Source: Bacteroidales bacterium (GTDB lineage: Bacteria > Bacteroidota > Bacteroidia > Bacteroidales > Bacteroidaceae). From it: a DNA stretch of 41,762 bases. Made by a program: the position numbers and the translations under genes. The notes below the pieces were generated by a model. That model had not been told where the DNA came from, ran no database searches, and was given only the letters and a program-made list of their open reading frames with translations. The stretch lies in NCBI GenBank assembly GCA_015654535.1, contig JAATGU010000015.1, positions 1 through 41,762 on the forward strand, written 5' to 3'. Within the stretch, counting starts at the first letter, position 1. Each line of letters begins with the position of its first letter. Shown one piece after another: positions 34,702 to 41,762 of this stretch.

Positions 34702-37413
34702 TTAGAATAGTTTCATCTGTCCCGTTATCTCATCAATGATATCACCTTCACTCTTATCATTGTCTGGGTCCATGTTTTCCGGCTCTATATCTTTATCCTC
34801 TGGTTCCTTATCAATTTCTTCGGGGAAACGGGTTGGTTCCAGTTCGTTAATGGTGTCAATAGTATAAGTTGTGATACGTTTTCCTTTGGCCTTGAAACCT
34901 TTTACAGAGATGAACTCGTCGACCTCTATAATTAATGGATCACGGAAACTATCATGACCTCCAAAAACAACTTCCATACGAGGATAATATTCATCAGTTA
35001 ACAGTATTAATTTGTTCTCCTTATTCTCACCAATATAATTCTGCTTACGGGCTGTGCCTTCAAAACAAAAACGCTTTAAATAAGGATAATTTTGCTGATC
35101 GGCGTCATAAAGAGCGGCAGACCATACTTTATTTGCATCGAACTTTTCAACGATACTGACATTATCCTCATAGTGATTGCTGAGATCAAAGTTGCTGGTA
35201 TAAAAGTCTCCGTTATTGAGTACAATGAGAATGCTTTCATCGCTTTGAAATTCTCCCAGATATTCTCCTCGTCCATCATAATTAAGGCGCAATACATCGC
35301 GGTCAAACCAAACTTTTCGTCCACCTAACGTAGATCCTCCCCTTTGCTTCAATCCAATTTTGTGTACTTCATTCTTGGTCAGAATATTACCCATTGATTG
35401 GCGTCCTTTAATGGCAATGTCGCAAAAATCTTTTTCGAATATAATTCGCTTGATACGTGGATTTGGTTTTAGAGTCACTTTTATCACTTCGGCCTCCCCA
35501 TTTGGATTGGCACTAAAATAAACCATGCGGGAGCCTGCATTTCCTTGGGTAAGGTCGTATTCGCGATCGCGAGTCATAGACGTAACCGCAAAGCGCTTGA
35601 TATAATGGAAACCTTCCTTTCCATCCCTGTAAACGGCATTATAAATGGTCCGCTTATCGTTCTTCTTAAAAATATTCACGTAAAGAATATTTTTACCCAC
35701 AAACATTTTATCGGCTACACGTACAATCTTATATTTTCCATCGCGATAGAAGATAATTACATCATCGATCGTTGAGCAATTGGCCACATATTCATCCTTT
35801 TTCAGCGAGGTACCGATAAATCCTTCTTCGCGGTTAATATATAGTTTTTCGTTGGCCTCCACAACCTTTGCCGCTTCGATTGTATCGAAATTACGAAGCT
35901 CAGTAAGCCGTGGAAAGTTTTTTCCGTATTTTTCTTTTAACATGGAGAACCAATCTACCGTATATTCCACAATATTTATGAGATGACGCTCAATCTCTTC
36001 TATCTCACTTTTCATCTTGGCAATTAACTCTTCTGCTTTATCTGAATTAAATTTCAGGATACGTCCCATTTTTATTTCCATCAGCTTCAGGATATCTTCC
36101 TTTGTGACTTCACGAATGAGGCTAGGGTAAAAAGGCAGCAATCGCTTATCGATATGCTCACAAGCAACATCCATGGATTTGGCTTGTTCAAACTCTTTGT
36201 CTTTATAGATTCGTTCTTCAATAAAAATCTTCTCCAAAGAAGAAAAATGTAATCCTTCTTGTAATTCTCCTTTACGGATAAGTAATTCTTGGCGTAATAA
36301 TTCCTCTGTGTTTTCTACTGATTTTCTCAGTACATCACTGACTCTGAGGAAGTGAGGCTTTTGTTCATCAATCACACAGCAATTGGGCGATATGCTTACT
36401 TCACAATCGGTAAAAGCATAAAGTGCATCAATCGTTTTATCTGAAGAAACCCCGGGAGCCAGATGTACCAGAATTTCTACTTGAGAAGAAGTGTTGTCAT
36501 CCACTTTTCTAATCTTAATCTTTCCTTTGTCTACGGCCTTTAAAATAGACTCAATCACGGATGTTGTATTCTTCCCATAGGGAATTTCCGTAATTGCCAG
36601 TGTTTTATTATCTATTTTATTAATCTTCGACCGTATTTTCACTACTCCTCCACGTTCACCGTCATTATATCTGGACACATCGATAGAGCCGCCAGTCTGG
36701 AAGTCAGGATAAAGCTTAAATTCTTCTTTCCGAAGATAAGAGATACAAGCATCACATAGTTCATTAAAGTTATGTGGTAAAATCTTAGAAGCTAGTCCTA
36801 CTGCAATACCTTCTACTCCCTGAGCAAGAAGAAGCGGAAATTTTACAGGAAGGGTGATAGGCTCTTTGTTACGTCCGTCATAAGATAGTTTCCATTCAGT
36901 AGTTTTAGGATTAAATACCACATCAAGTGCAAATTTGGAAAGACGTGCTTCGATGTAACGAGGAGCAGCTGCACCGTCACCGGTGAGAATGTTTCCCCAG
37001 TTACCTTGGCAGTCTATTAACAAATCTTTCTGCCCCAACTGAACAAGTGCATCACCGATGGAAGCGTCACCATGAGGGTGAAACTGCATGGTGTGTCCCA
37101 CAATATTTGCGACTTTGTTATACCGTCCGTCGTCCAGTCGTTTCATTGAGTGAAGAATGCGCCGCTGTACAGGTTTTAGTCCATCATTAATATGGGGCAC
37201 AGCTCGCTCTAAAATTACGTAAGATGCGTAATCCAAAAACCAGTTTTGATACATCCCGGTCAGTTGATGTTTCACCTTTTCATCATGAGTATCAACAGGT
37301 TTATAATCGGAATGTTCTTCTTTATTTGTGAATTCTTCTTCCGGGGTGTTTTTTTCGGAAGAAGAAATCTTTTCATCGTTTAATTCATCTTTATCGTTCG
37401 TGTTGTCGCTCAT
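34702..37413 (-). CDS. parC: DNA topoisomerase IV subunit A (ParC/GyrA family), 903 aa
   Basis: An acidic, low-complexity N-terminal tail (about 1-45) precedes the breakage-reunion core. HINDGLKPVQRRIL and the HPHGDASIGDALVQL helix lead to the catalytic Tyr153 in APRYIEARLS. The C-terminal half (about 540-850) has weak beta-pinwheel repeats without a full GyrA box (QRRGGxG), which fits topoisomerase IV rather than gyrase. With subunit B it decatenates replicated chromosomes. In the quinolone-binding helix the usual Ser is Ala117, probably a lineage feature. It is divergent from glyS; the -7 box TATTTTTG (minus strand 37494-37501) lies 81 bases upstream. Confidence 0.9.
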   Translation of the reverse strand: MSDNTNDKDELNDEKISSSEKNTPEEEFTNKEEHSDYKPVDTHDEKVKHQLTGMYQNWFLDYASYVILERAVPHINDGLKPVQRRILHSMKRLDDGRYNKVANIVGHTMQFHPHGDASIGDALVQLGQKDLLIDCQGNWGNILTGDGAAAPRYIEARLSKFALDVVFNPKTTEWKLSYDGRNKEPITLPVKFPLLLAQGVEGIAVGLASKILPHNFNELCDACISYLRKEEFKLYPDFQTGGSIDVSRYNDGERGGVVKIRSKINKIDNKTLAITEIPYGKNTTSVIESILKAVDKGKIKIRKVDDNTSSQVEILVHLAPGVSSDKTIDALYAFTDCEVSISPNCCVIDEQKPHFLRVSDVLRKSVENTEELLRQELLIRKGELQEGLHFSSLEKIFIEERIYKDKEFEQAKSMDVACEHIDKRLLPFYPSLIREVTKEDILKLMEIKMGRILKFNSDKAEELIAKMKSEIEEIERHLINIVEYTVDWFSMLKEKYGKNFPRLTELRNFDTIEAAKVVEANEKLYINREEGFIGTSLKKDEYVANCSTIDDVIIFYRDGKYKIVRVADKMFVGKNILYVNIFKKNDKRTIYNAVYRDGKEGFHYIKRFAVTSMTRDREYDLTQGNAGSRMVYFSANPNGEAEVIKVTLKPNPRIKRIIFEKDFCDIAIKGRQSMGNILTKNEVHKIGLKQRGGSTLGGRKVWFDRDVLRLNYDGRGEYLGEFQSDESILIVLNNGDFYTSNFDLSNHYEDNVSIVEKFDANKVWSAALYDADQQNYPYLKRFCFEGTARKQNYIGENKENKLILLTDEYYPRMEVVFGGHDSFRDPLIIEVDEFISVKGFKAKGKRITTYTIDTINELEPTRFPEEIDKEPEDKDIEPENMDPDNDKSEGDIIDEITGQMKLF

Positions 37414-37493
37414 AAATATTCAATTTCTCTCTTTTTCTATGCTGTTTTAACAACAAATTATGTTTTTTACACCAATATAGGATGATGTGCAGG

Positions 37494-37501
37494 CAAAAAT
37501 A
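37494..37501 (-). promoter_or_regulatory. Putative -7 box of parC
   Basis: On the minus strand TATTTTTG matches TAnnTTTG. It lies in the 159-base gap shared with glyS, whose own near-match box (TTACTTTG, 37525-37532) points the other way. Confidence 0.5.
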
Positions 37502-37572
37502 CGAATTTTATTGAAAAAAATCATTTACTTTGCACATTATTTCTATCAAACGACTAAACAAAAACAAATGAT

Positions 37573-39114
37573 ATGGCACAAGAAGATGTTTTTAAGAAAA
37601 TAGTATCACACTGTAAAGAGTATGGTTATGTATTTCCTTCCAGCGATATTTATGATGGACTTGGAGCAGTGTATGATTACGGTCAGATGGGAGTAGAGTT
37701 GAAGAATAATATTAAAAAATATTGGTGGGACAGCATGGTGTTGCTGCACGATAATATTGTTGGTATTGACTCTGCTATCTTTATGCACCCCACTATCTGG
37801 AAAGCTTCCGGTCACGTGGATGCATTCAACGACCCGCTGATTGATAATAAAGATTCTAAAAAACGTTATCGTGCGGATGTATTGATTGAGGATCAATTGG
37901 CTAAGTATGATGATAAGATAAAGAAAGAAGTAGAAAAGGCTCATAAGAAATTTGGTGATTCATTTGATGAGGCTGAATATCGTTCCACAAACGGCCGTGT
38001 GATTGAACATCAGACAAAACGGGATGCTTTGCACCAAAGGTATGCCAAGGCATTGAATGAGAATAATCTGGATGAACTCCGTCAAATTATTATTGATGAA
38101 GAAATTGTCTGTCCTATTTCAGGAACAAAGAATTGGACGGAAGTTCGTCAGTTCAATTTAATGTTTTCTACCGAAATGGGATCTACCAGTGATGGTGCAA
38201 TGAAAGTTTTTCTGCGTCCTGAAACAGCTCAGGGAATTTTTGTGAATTACCTTAATGTGCAAAAGACCGGAAGGATGAAAATACCTTTTGGTATCGCACA
38301 GATTGGAAAAGCTTTTCGAAATGAAATTGTAGCCCGTCAGTTTATTTTCCGGATGCGTGAGTTTGAGCAGATGGAAATGCAATATTTTGTTCGTCCGGGT
38401 GAAGAGCTTACTTGGTTTAATACATGGAAAGAACAACGCTTGAAATGGCACAAAGCTCTTGGATTAGGTGATGCAAAGTACCGTTTTCACGATCATGACA
38501 AATTAGCTCATTATGCAAATGCAGCGACAGATATTGAGTTTGAAATGCCATTCGGATTCAAAGAAGTTGAAGGAATTCACTCTCGTACAAATTTTGACTT
38601 GAGCCAGCATGAGAAGTTTTCAGGTAAAAATATTAAATATTTTGATCCTGAATTGAACGAATCTTATACTCCGTATGTTATTGAAACATCTATCGGCGTT
38701 GACCGTATGTTTCTTAGCGTGATGTGTGCTTCTTATTGTGAAGAAACACTCGAAGGCGGCGAGACTCGTGTTGTACTTAAATTGCCGGCTGCTCTTGCTC
38801 CAGTTAAACTGGGCGTACTTCCATTGGTAAAGAAAGACGGACTTCCAGAAAAAGCACGTGAGATTATCAATGAGTTAAAATTTCATTTCAATTGTCAGTA
38901 TGATGAAAAGGATTCCATCGGGAAACGTTATCGCCGTCAGGATGCCATTGGAACTCCTTATTGTGTGACAGTGGATCATCAAACACTCGAAGATAATTGT
39001 GTGACTATTCGTCATCGTGACACCATGAAACAAGAACGTGTAGCTATCTCTGACCTTAATAGTATAATTGCGGATAAAGTGAGTATCACCAGTTTGTTAA
39101 AGACACTGATTTAA
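37573..39114 (+). CDS. glyS: Glycyl-tRNA synthetase, alpha2 type, 513 aa
   Basis: The class II core is seen from residue 1: KIVSHCKEYGYVFPSSDIYDG (motif 1 region), VDAFNDPLID, FNLMFSTEMG with FLRPETAQGIFVNY (motif 2 region), and the RMREFEQMEMQYFVRPGEE block. It also has TSIGVDRMFL (motif 3) and a C-terminal anticodon-binding domain (APVKLGVLPLVKK onward). Length and the single chain identify the dimeric eukaryote-like form rather than the alpha2beta2 form. It charges tRNA-Gly in the cytoplasm. The FKBP lipoprotein gene starts 10 bases after the stop and is probably co-transcribed. Confidence 0.96.
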   Translation: MAQEDVFKKIVSHCKEYGYVFPSSDIYDGLGAVYDYGQMGVELKNNIKKYWWDSMVLLHDNIVGIDSAIFMHPTIWKASGHVDAFNDPLIDNKDSKKRYRADVLIEDQLAKYDDKIKKEVEKAHKKFGDSFDEAEYRSTNGRVIEHQTKRDALHQRYAKALNENNLDELRQIIIDEEIVCPISGTKNWTEVRQFNLMFSTEMGSTSDGAMKVFLRPETAQGIFVNYLNVQKTGRMKIPFGIAQIGKAFRNEIVARQFIFRMREFEQMEMQYFVRPGEELTWFNTWKEQRLKWHKALGLGDAKYRFHDHDKLAHYANAATDIEFEMPFGFKEVEGIHSRTNFDLSQHEKFSGKNIKYFDPELNESYTPYVIETSIGVDRMFLSVMCASYCEETLEGGETRVVLKLPAALAPVKLGVLPLVKKDGLPEKAREIINELKFHFNCQYDEKDSIGKRYRRQDAIGTPYCVTVDHQTLEDNCVTIRHRDTMKQERVAISDLNSIIADKVSITSLLKTLI

Positions 39115-39124
39115 ATAGTTCAAT

Positions 39125-39676
39125 ATGAATAAAAAAATAGTTTTACTTCCAGTCTTATTTCTGATGATTTTGTCTTTTACTTCTTGTAACGAGACGACAG
39201 CAGTCAGTCCATATGATAACTGGCAATCTCGTAACCAGACTTTTATTGATTCTTTGCAAAGTGTAATAGATAAAAATACTGATCCGAATTTATTTGTGAT
39301 AACTCCTATGAGTACCTTAAAATCGAAGATCTATGCAAAGAAAGTCGCAGGATATGAAGGGATGGGAAACTCTCCTTTATTTACTGATTCAGTGCAGGTT
39401 TATTACAAAGGAGTACTTATTAACGGCGAAGAGTTTGATAAGAATTTTCAAGGTACAAATCCTGATTTAAATTTTGAAGTTCCTTTTAATACGGCCGTTT
39501 ATGGAGGTGTTATCCTTGGTTGGACGGAAGTGCTTCAACTCATGAAAAAAGGAGATCGTTGGATTGTTTATGTTCCTTATCAATTGGCATATGGTACAGC
39601 GGGAAAAGGTACTATTTTGGGCTACTCCACGTTGATATTCGATATGAATTTAGTTAATATATGGAGTCCTAAATAA
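39125..39676 (+). CDS. FKBP-type peptidyl-prolyl isomerase lipoprotein, 183 aa
   Basis: A lipoprotein signal has its Cys at residue 21 (FTSC-NET). The C-terminal 100 residues are an FKBP domain: DSVQVYYKGVLINGEEFDKNF, VYGGVILGWTEVLQLMKKGD, RWIVYVPYQLAYG, and a final STLIFDMNLVNI. The usual AYG-motif is present, but the loop after it is GTAGKGTILGYS, shorter than the standard GSGGIPPN-type loop. These proteins fold exported proteins in the periplasm or outer membrane. It follows glyS by 10 bases, an arrangement common in Bacteroides. Confidence 0.92.
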   Translation: MNKKIVLLPVLFLMILSFTSCNETTAVSPYDNWQSRNQTFIDSLQSVIDKNTDPNLFVITPMSTLKSKIYAKKVAGYEGMGNSPLFTDSVQVYYKGVLINGEEFDKNFQGTNPDLNFEVPFNTAVYGGVILGWTEVLQLMKKGDRWIVYVPYQLAYGTAGKGTILGYSTLIFDMNLVNIWSPK

Positions 39677-39692
39677 ATATCTGATAAAATAA

Positions 39693-39734
39693 GCAAATGT
39701 CCCGGTTCTTAAAATCAAGAATCGGGGCATTTGT
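39693..39734. terminator. Hairpin terminator between convergent genes
   Basis: GCAAATGTCCCGGTTCTT (39693-39710) pairs with AAGAATCGGGGCATTTGT (39717-39734) with two G-T wobbles and one mismatch at the very end. It lies between the FKBP gene and the convergent sorting-tail protein. Confidence 0.75.
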
Positions 39735-39784
39735 ATGTATACCATATTCTAATATGAATATAGCAGAACAATTATAAGTTGAGG

Positions 39785-41617
39785 TTACTTTTTAATAATT
39801 TTCACAGTACTAATCTCTCCAGTAGTATCGTGAATATTAATTAAGTAATTACCTGCAGATAAATCACTCATATCGATTGTTTTATGATTCCCAGTGATAA
39901 GCATAGACTTAACAGTTTGTCCTGTTTGATTATATACAATAATAGAATATATTTCTTTAGGTGAATCAATGGTCAATAGATTGCTAACCGGATTAGGTCC
40001 CACTTTCAGTAAGTTGTTTTTTGCTGCGGATATATCAGTATAATCTTTTTCACAAGCGCCTACTACATAATAAATAGCAGAAGGACTTGAAGCGCTTTCG
40101 GCAGTCATTTCATTTCCGGCCATACCAGTTACAGCGTAAACAAATAAAATATTCTGTATGTCACCGCTATTTCCTGTAGCTGTATAAGTTGCACTCTTTC
40201 CATCGTCAGCAATAGTCATATTGTATCCTGCACCATTTATTTGCAAAAGAGCAAATGTAACGGACTTTGTTTGGTCAATCGGAGTAATAGTATAGGTTAT
40301 ATTGCCTTCTTTGTAAGTAATAGTATAGTGAATTTTCTTTTCTGCATCCGCCGGAGCAAAATGTCCTTTATCTCCACTGCATTCACTGGCACGTTCAAGA
40401 GTGGTAAAAGTAACCGTTTTAGAGCTTTCAGAAACATTGCCTGCCGCATCCTTTGCTGTGATAATTAGATTGTAGACAGTGCTAGGCTTTAATCCGTCGA
40501 CAGTTACATTACCTGCTGCGTCAGCTGTTAGCGCTTTGTTTGTAATCCCGTTAAGTTCGTCATTTGCGATAAATTTAACTACAGGAGAGGTTTCATTGTC
40601 CGTTGCTACTAGTTTTAGTTTTACTGAGCTATAAGTTAGTTCTCCCGCTACTTCGGCTGAAGTTATTACCGGAGGTTCTGTGTCGGTAATGACTACATCG
40701 CATCTACCGTTAAAAGGAACGGTAAGATTATCAATCATCCAACGCCCAGGCCATGCCGGATTACTCCATAAAATCTGAAGAGTAACATCACCTGTAGGGG
40801 CTGTAGGATATTGTACATTGACCTCAAGGCTTTGTGATCCACCCTCATCTACGTCAGCACCAGCTATTACTGCAAAGGGGGCATTTACTTGTAATATATC
40901 GAGTAATTTTCCATCTTCAGGAGCTTCAGCTTTCACCTTCAGTGTGTTTGCATCAATGTTGGAGATTGTTAAATAAATCCTTGAGTCGGAAGCCCCGTTA
41001 GGGTCATTAAGATGCCTGACCTCTTTATCACAATATTCTGAAAGTACAGGTGTTTCTCCTCCTCCTTCAGATCCGTCTGTCCGTGGGGCAGGATCATTAC
41101 TCAGAATGATATCGTCAGCAAGCAGATATGCTTCTGCATCCAAAGAAGGTGTACGGTCCACCATAATCATAATATAATTGACTCCGGTTTCTTTATAAGC
41201 TGAAACGTCGAACACAACATCCTGCCATTGATTCGCAACTATAGAAATGTTGTTCATCGGCTCCAGATCGGCAGCTGGATTTTCAGATACTTTCAGATTA
41301 GGCTTATTCGTATTGTTCCGGTACATTTTAATATGCACATAACTATAACCCGAAACCGGAGTGGAAAGGTTCAATATCGCTCCTGACCAATTATCATTAT
41401 TTACCCCACGATTAGTAAATAATACATTATTACTGGTATTTAATCCCTCTTTGTGATCGTTTACCCTAACATCCTGATAACATGCTACGGTATTCCAACC
41501 TTTATTTGTACCTTCAAAATCGTCAATCAAATAAGTAGCCTCCTGCGCACTCGCTTTGGCAAACATTCCAGATCCTATAAAAAGGAAAATCATTAATCTT
41601 AACGCTTTTGTTTTCAT
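39785..41617 (-). CDS. Secreted multidomain protein with type IX secretion sorting tail, 610 aa
   Basis: A signal peptide (about 1-24, KASA-QE) precedes a jelly-roll-like domain (about 25-175, DDFEGTNKGWNTVACYQD to LLADDIIL), which resembles carbohydrate-binding modules. A middle beta-rich domain (about 195-310), a fibronectin type III-like domain (about 318-410, VDGLKPSTVYNLIITAKDA) and another beta domain (about 415-525) follow. The last 70 residues (VGPNPVSNLLTID, SAGNYLINIHD, VKIIKK) form a type A type IX sorting tail. No catalytic domain is recognised. It may bind glycans or act as an adhesin at the surface. An insertion sequence begins 9 bases upstream of the start codon, so its native promoter is gone or displaced. 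Confidence 0.85.
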   Translation of the reverse strand: MKTKALRLMIFLFIGSGMFAKASAQEATYLIDDFEGTNKGWNTVACYQDVRVNDHKEGLNTSNNVLFTNRGVNNDNWSGAILNLSTPVSGYSYVHIKMYRNNTNKPNLKVSENPAADLEPMNNISIVANQWQDVVFDVSAYKETGVNYIMIMVDRTPSLDAEAYLLADDIILSNDPAPRTDGSEGGGETPVLSEYCDKEVRHLNDPNGASDSRIYLTISNIDANTLKVKAEAPEDGKLLDILQVNAPFAVIAGADVDEGGSQSLEVNVQYPTAPTGDVTLQILWSNPAWPGRWMIDNLTVPFNGRCDVVITDTEPPVITSAEVAGELTYSSVKLKLVATDNETSPVVKFIANDELNGITNKALTADAAGNVTVDGLKPSTVYNLIITAKDAAGNVSESSKTVTFTTLERASECSGDKGHFAPADAEKKIHYTITYKEGNITYTITPIDQTKSVTFALLQINGAGYNMTIADDGKSATYTATGNSGDIQNILFVYAVTGMAGNEMTAESASSPSAIYYVVGACEKDYTDISAAKNNLLKVGPNPVSNLLTIDSPKEIYSIIVYNQTGQTVKSMLITGNHKTIDMSDLSAGNYLINIHDTTGEISTVKIIKK

Positions 41618-41626
41618 AATTATTAA

Positions 41627-41762
41627 GAGCCTGTTTAAAAATTAAATAAAAAAAGAGCTAAGAGTGTTTCCTCTTTGTCAGTAAAGCATTTATTTTGAGG
41701 TACCAAACTTAAAACAAGATGCATATAACTGATTTAAAGGAAACACAGTGGCAATATATAAA
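41627..41762 (+). mobile_element. IS5-type insertion sequence, left end, cut by window edge
   Basis: The probable terminal inverted repeat starts GAGCCTGTTTAAAAATTA at 41627, similar to ends known for IS5-type elements of Bacteroidetes. A transposase start follows at 41719. The right end lies outside the window, so the boundaries and target duplication (perhaps the TTAA just before) cannot be confirmed. Confidence 0.65.
41719..41762 (+). CDS. IS5-family transposase, first 14 codons only
   Basis: ATG 41719 opens MHITDLKETQWQYI, matching the common IS5-group start in which a hydrophobic-Asp-Leu-x-x-x-x-Trp pattern leads the DUF4096-like N-terminal domain. The frame is open to the window end. 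Confidence 0.65.
   Translation, partial: MHITDLKETQWQYI

Noticed and set aside
1..41762. CRISPR array, phage, or defence system
   Set aside because: I saw no regularly spaced repeats, no phage structural genes and no restriction, toxin-antitoxin or abortive-infection genes.

Overview
The window looks like chromosome of a Bacteroides-type member of the Bacteroidales. The DNA is AT-rich. There are SusC/SusD pairs, a hybrid two-component regulator ending in an AraC-type domain, promoters of the TAnnTTTG / TTTG kind, few Shine-Dalgarno sequences, and several protein families found mainly in Bacteroidetes (DUF4251, DUF3316, type IX secretion sorting tails). I cannot name the species from sequence alone.

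Bases 1-18352 are a polysaccharide utilization locus (PUL) on the + strand. It holds the C-terminal half of the sensor/regulator, a family 2 glycoside hydrolase, an unusual SGNH-esterase/NodB-deacetylase fusion, a decayed acetylesterase remnant, a PL9 polysaccharide lyase with intact calcium and lysine active-site residues, and two consecutive SusC/SusD pairs. The enzyme mix (lyase, O-acetyl removal, GH2) points to an acetylated pectic glycan, most likely rhamnogalacturonan-like. The locus ends at a strong hairpin near 18317-18352.

Bases 18353-19151 are a gene-poor repeat-rich gap. It holds a truncated IS982-like transposase start, direct repeats, a short perfect hairpin and a 143-bp imperfect palindrome.

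Bases 19152-41617 are mostly core and housekeeping genes: a long-chain acyl-CoA synthetase; an M16 metallopeptidase interrupted by one in-frame amber codon; prfB with the classic programmed +1 frameshift; a 43-residue membrane protein; a porin / CYTH triphosphatase / MgtC-DUF4010 cluster; an ECF sigma / probable anti-sigma / secreted protein / outer-membrane barrel operon; a DUF4251 protein; a nitroreductase lipoprotein; tRNA-Leu(UAG); an S41 peptidase; a DUF3316 protein; topoisomerase IV subunit A; glycyl-tRNA synthetase; and an FKBP lipoprotein. The last full gene encodes a secreted multidomain protein with a type IX sorting tail. An IS5-type insertion sequence begins only 9 bases upstream of its start codon and runs off the right edge.

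I do not see a clear new defence or mobile system. The points most worth a second look are the amber-interrupted protease, the esterase remnant abutting the esterase/deacetylase fusion, the two palindromic repeat elements (18810-18952 and 31683-31787), the type IX sorting tails, and the insertion sequence next to the last gene.
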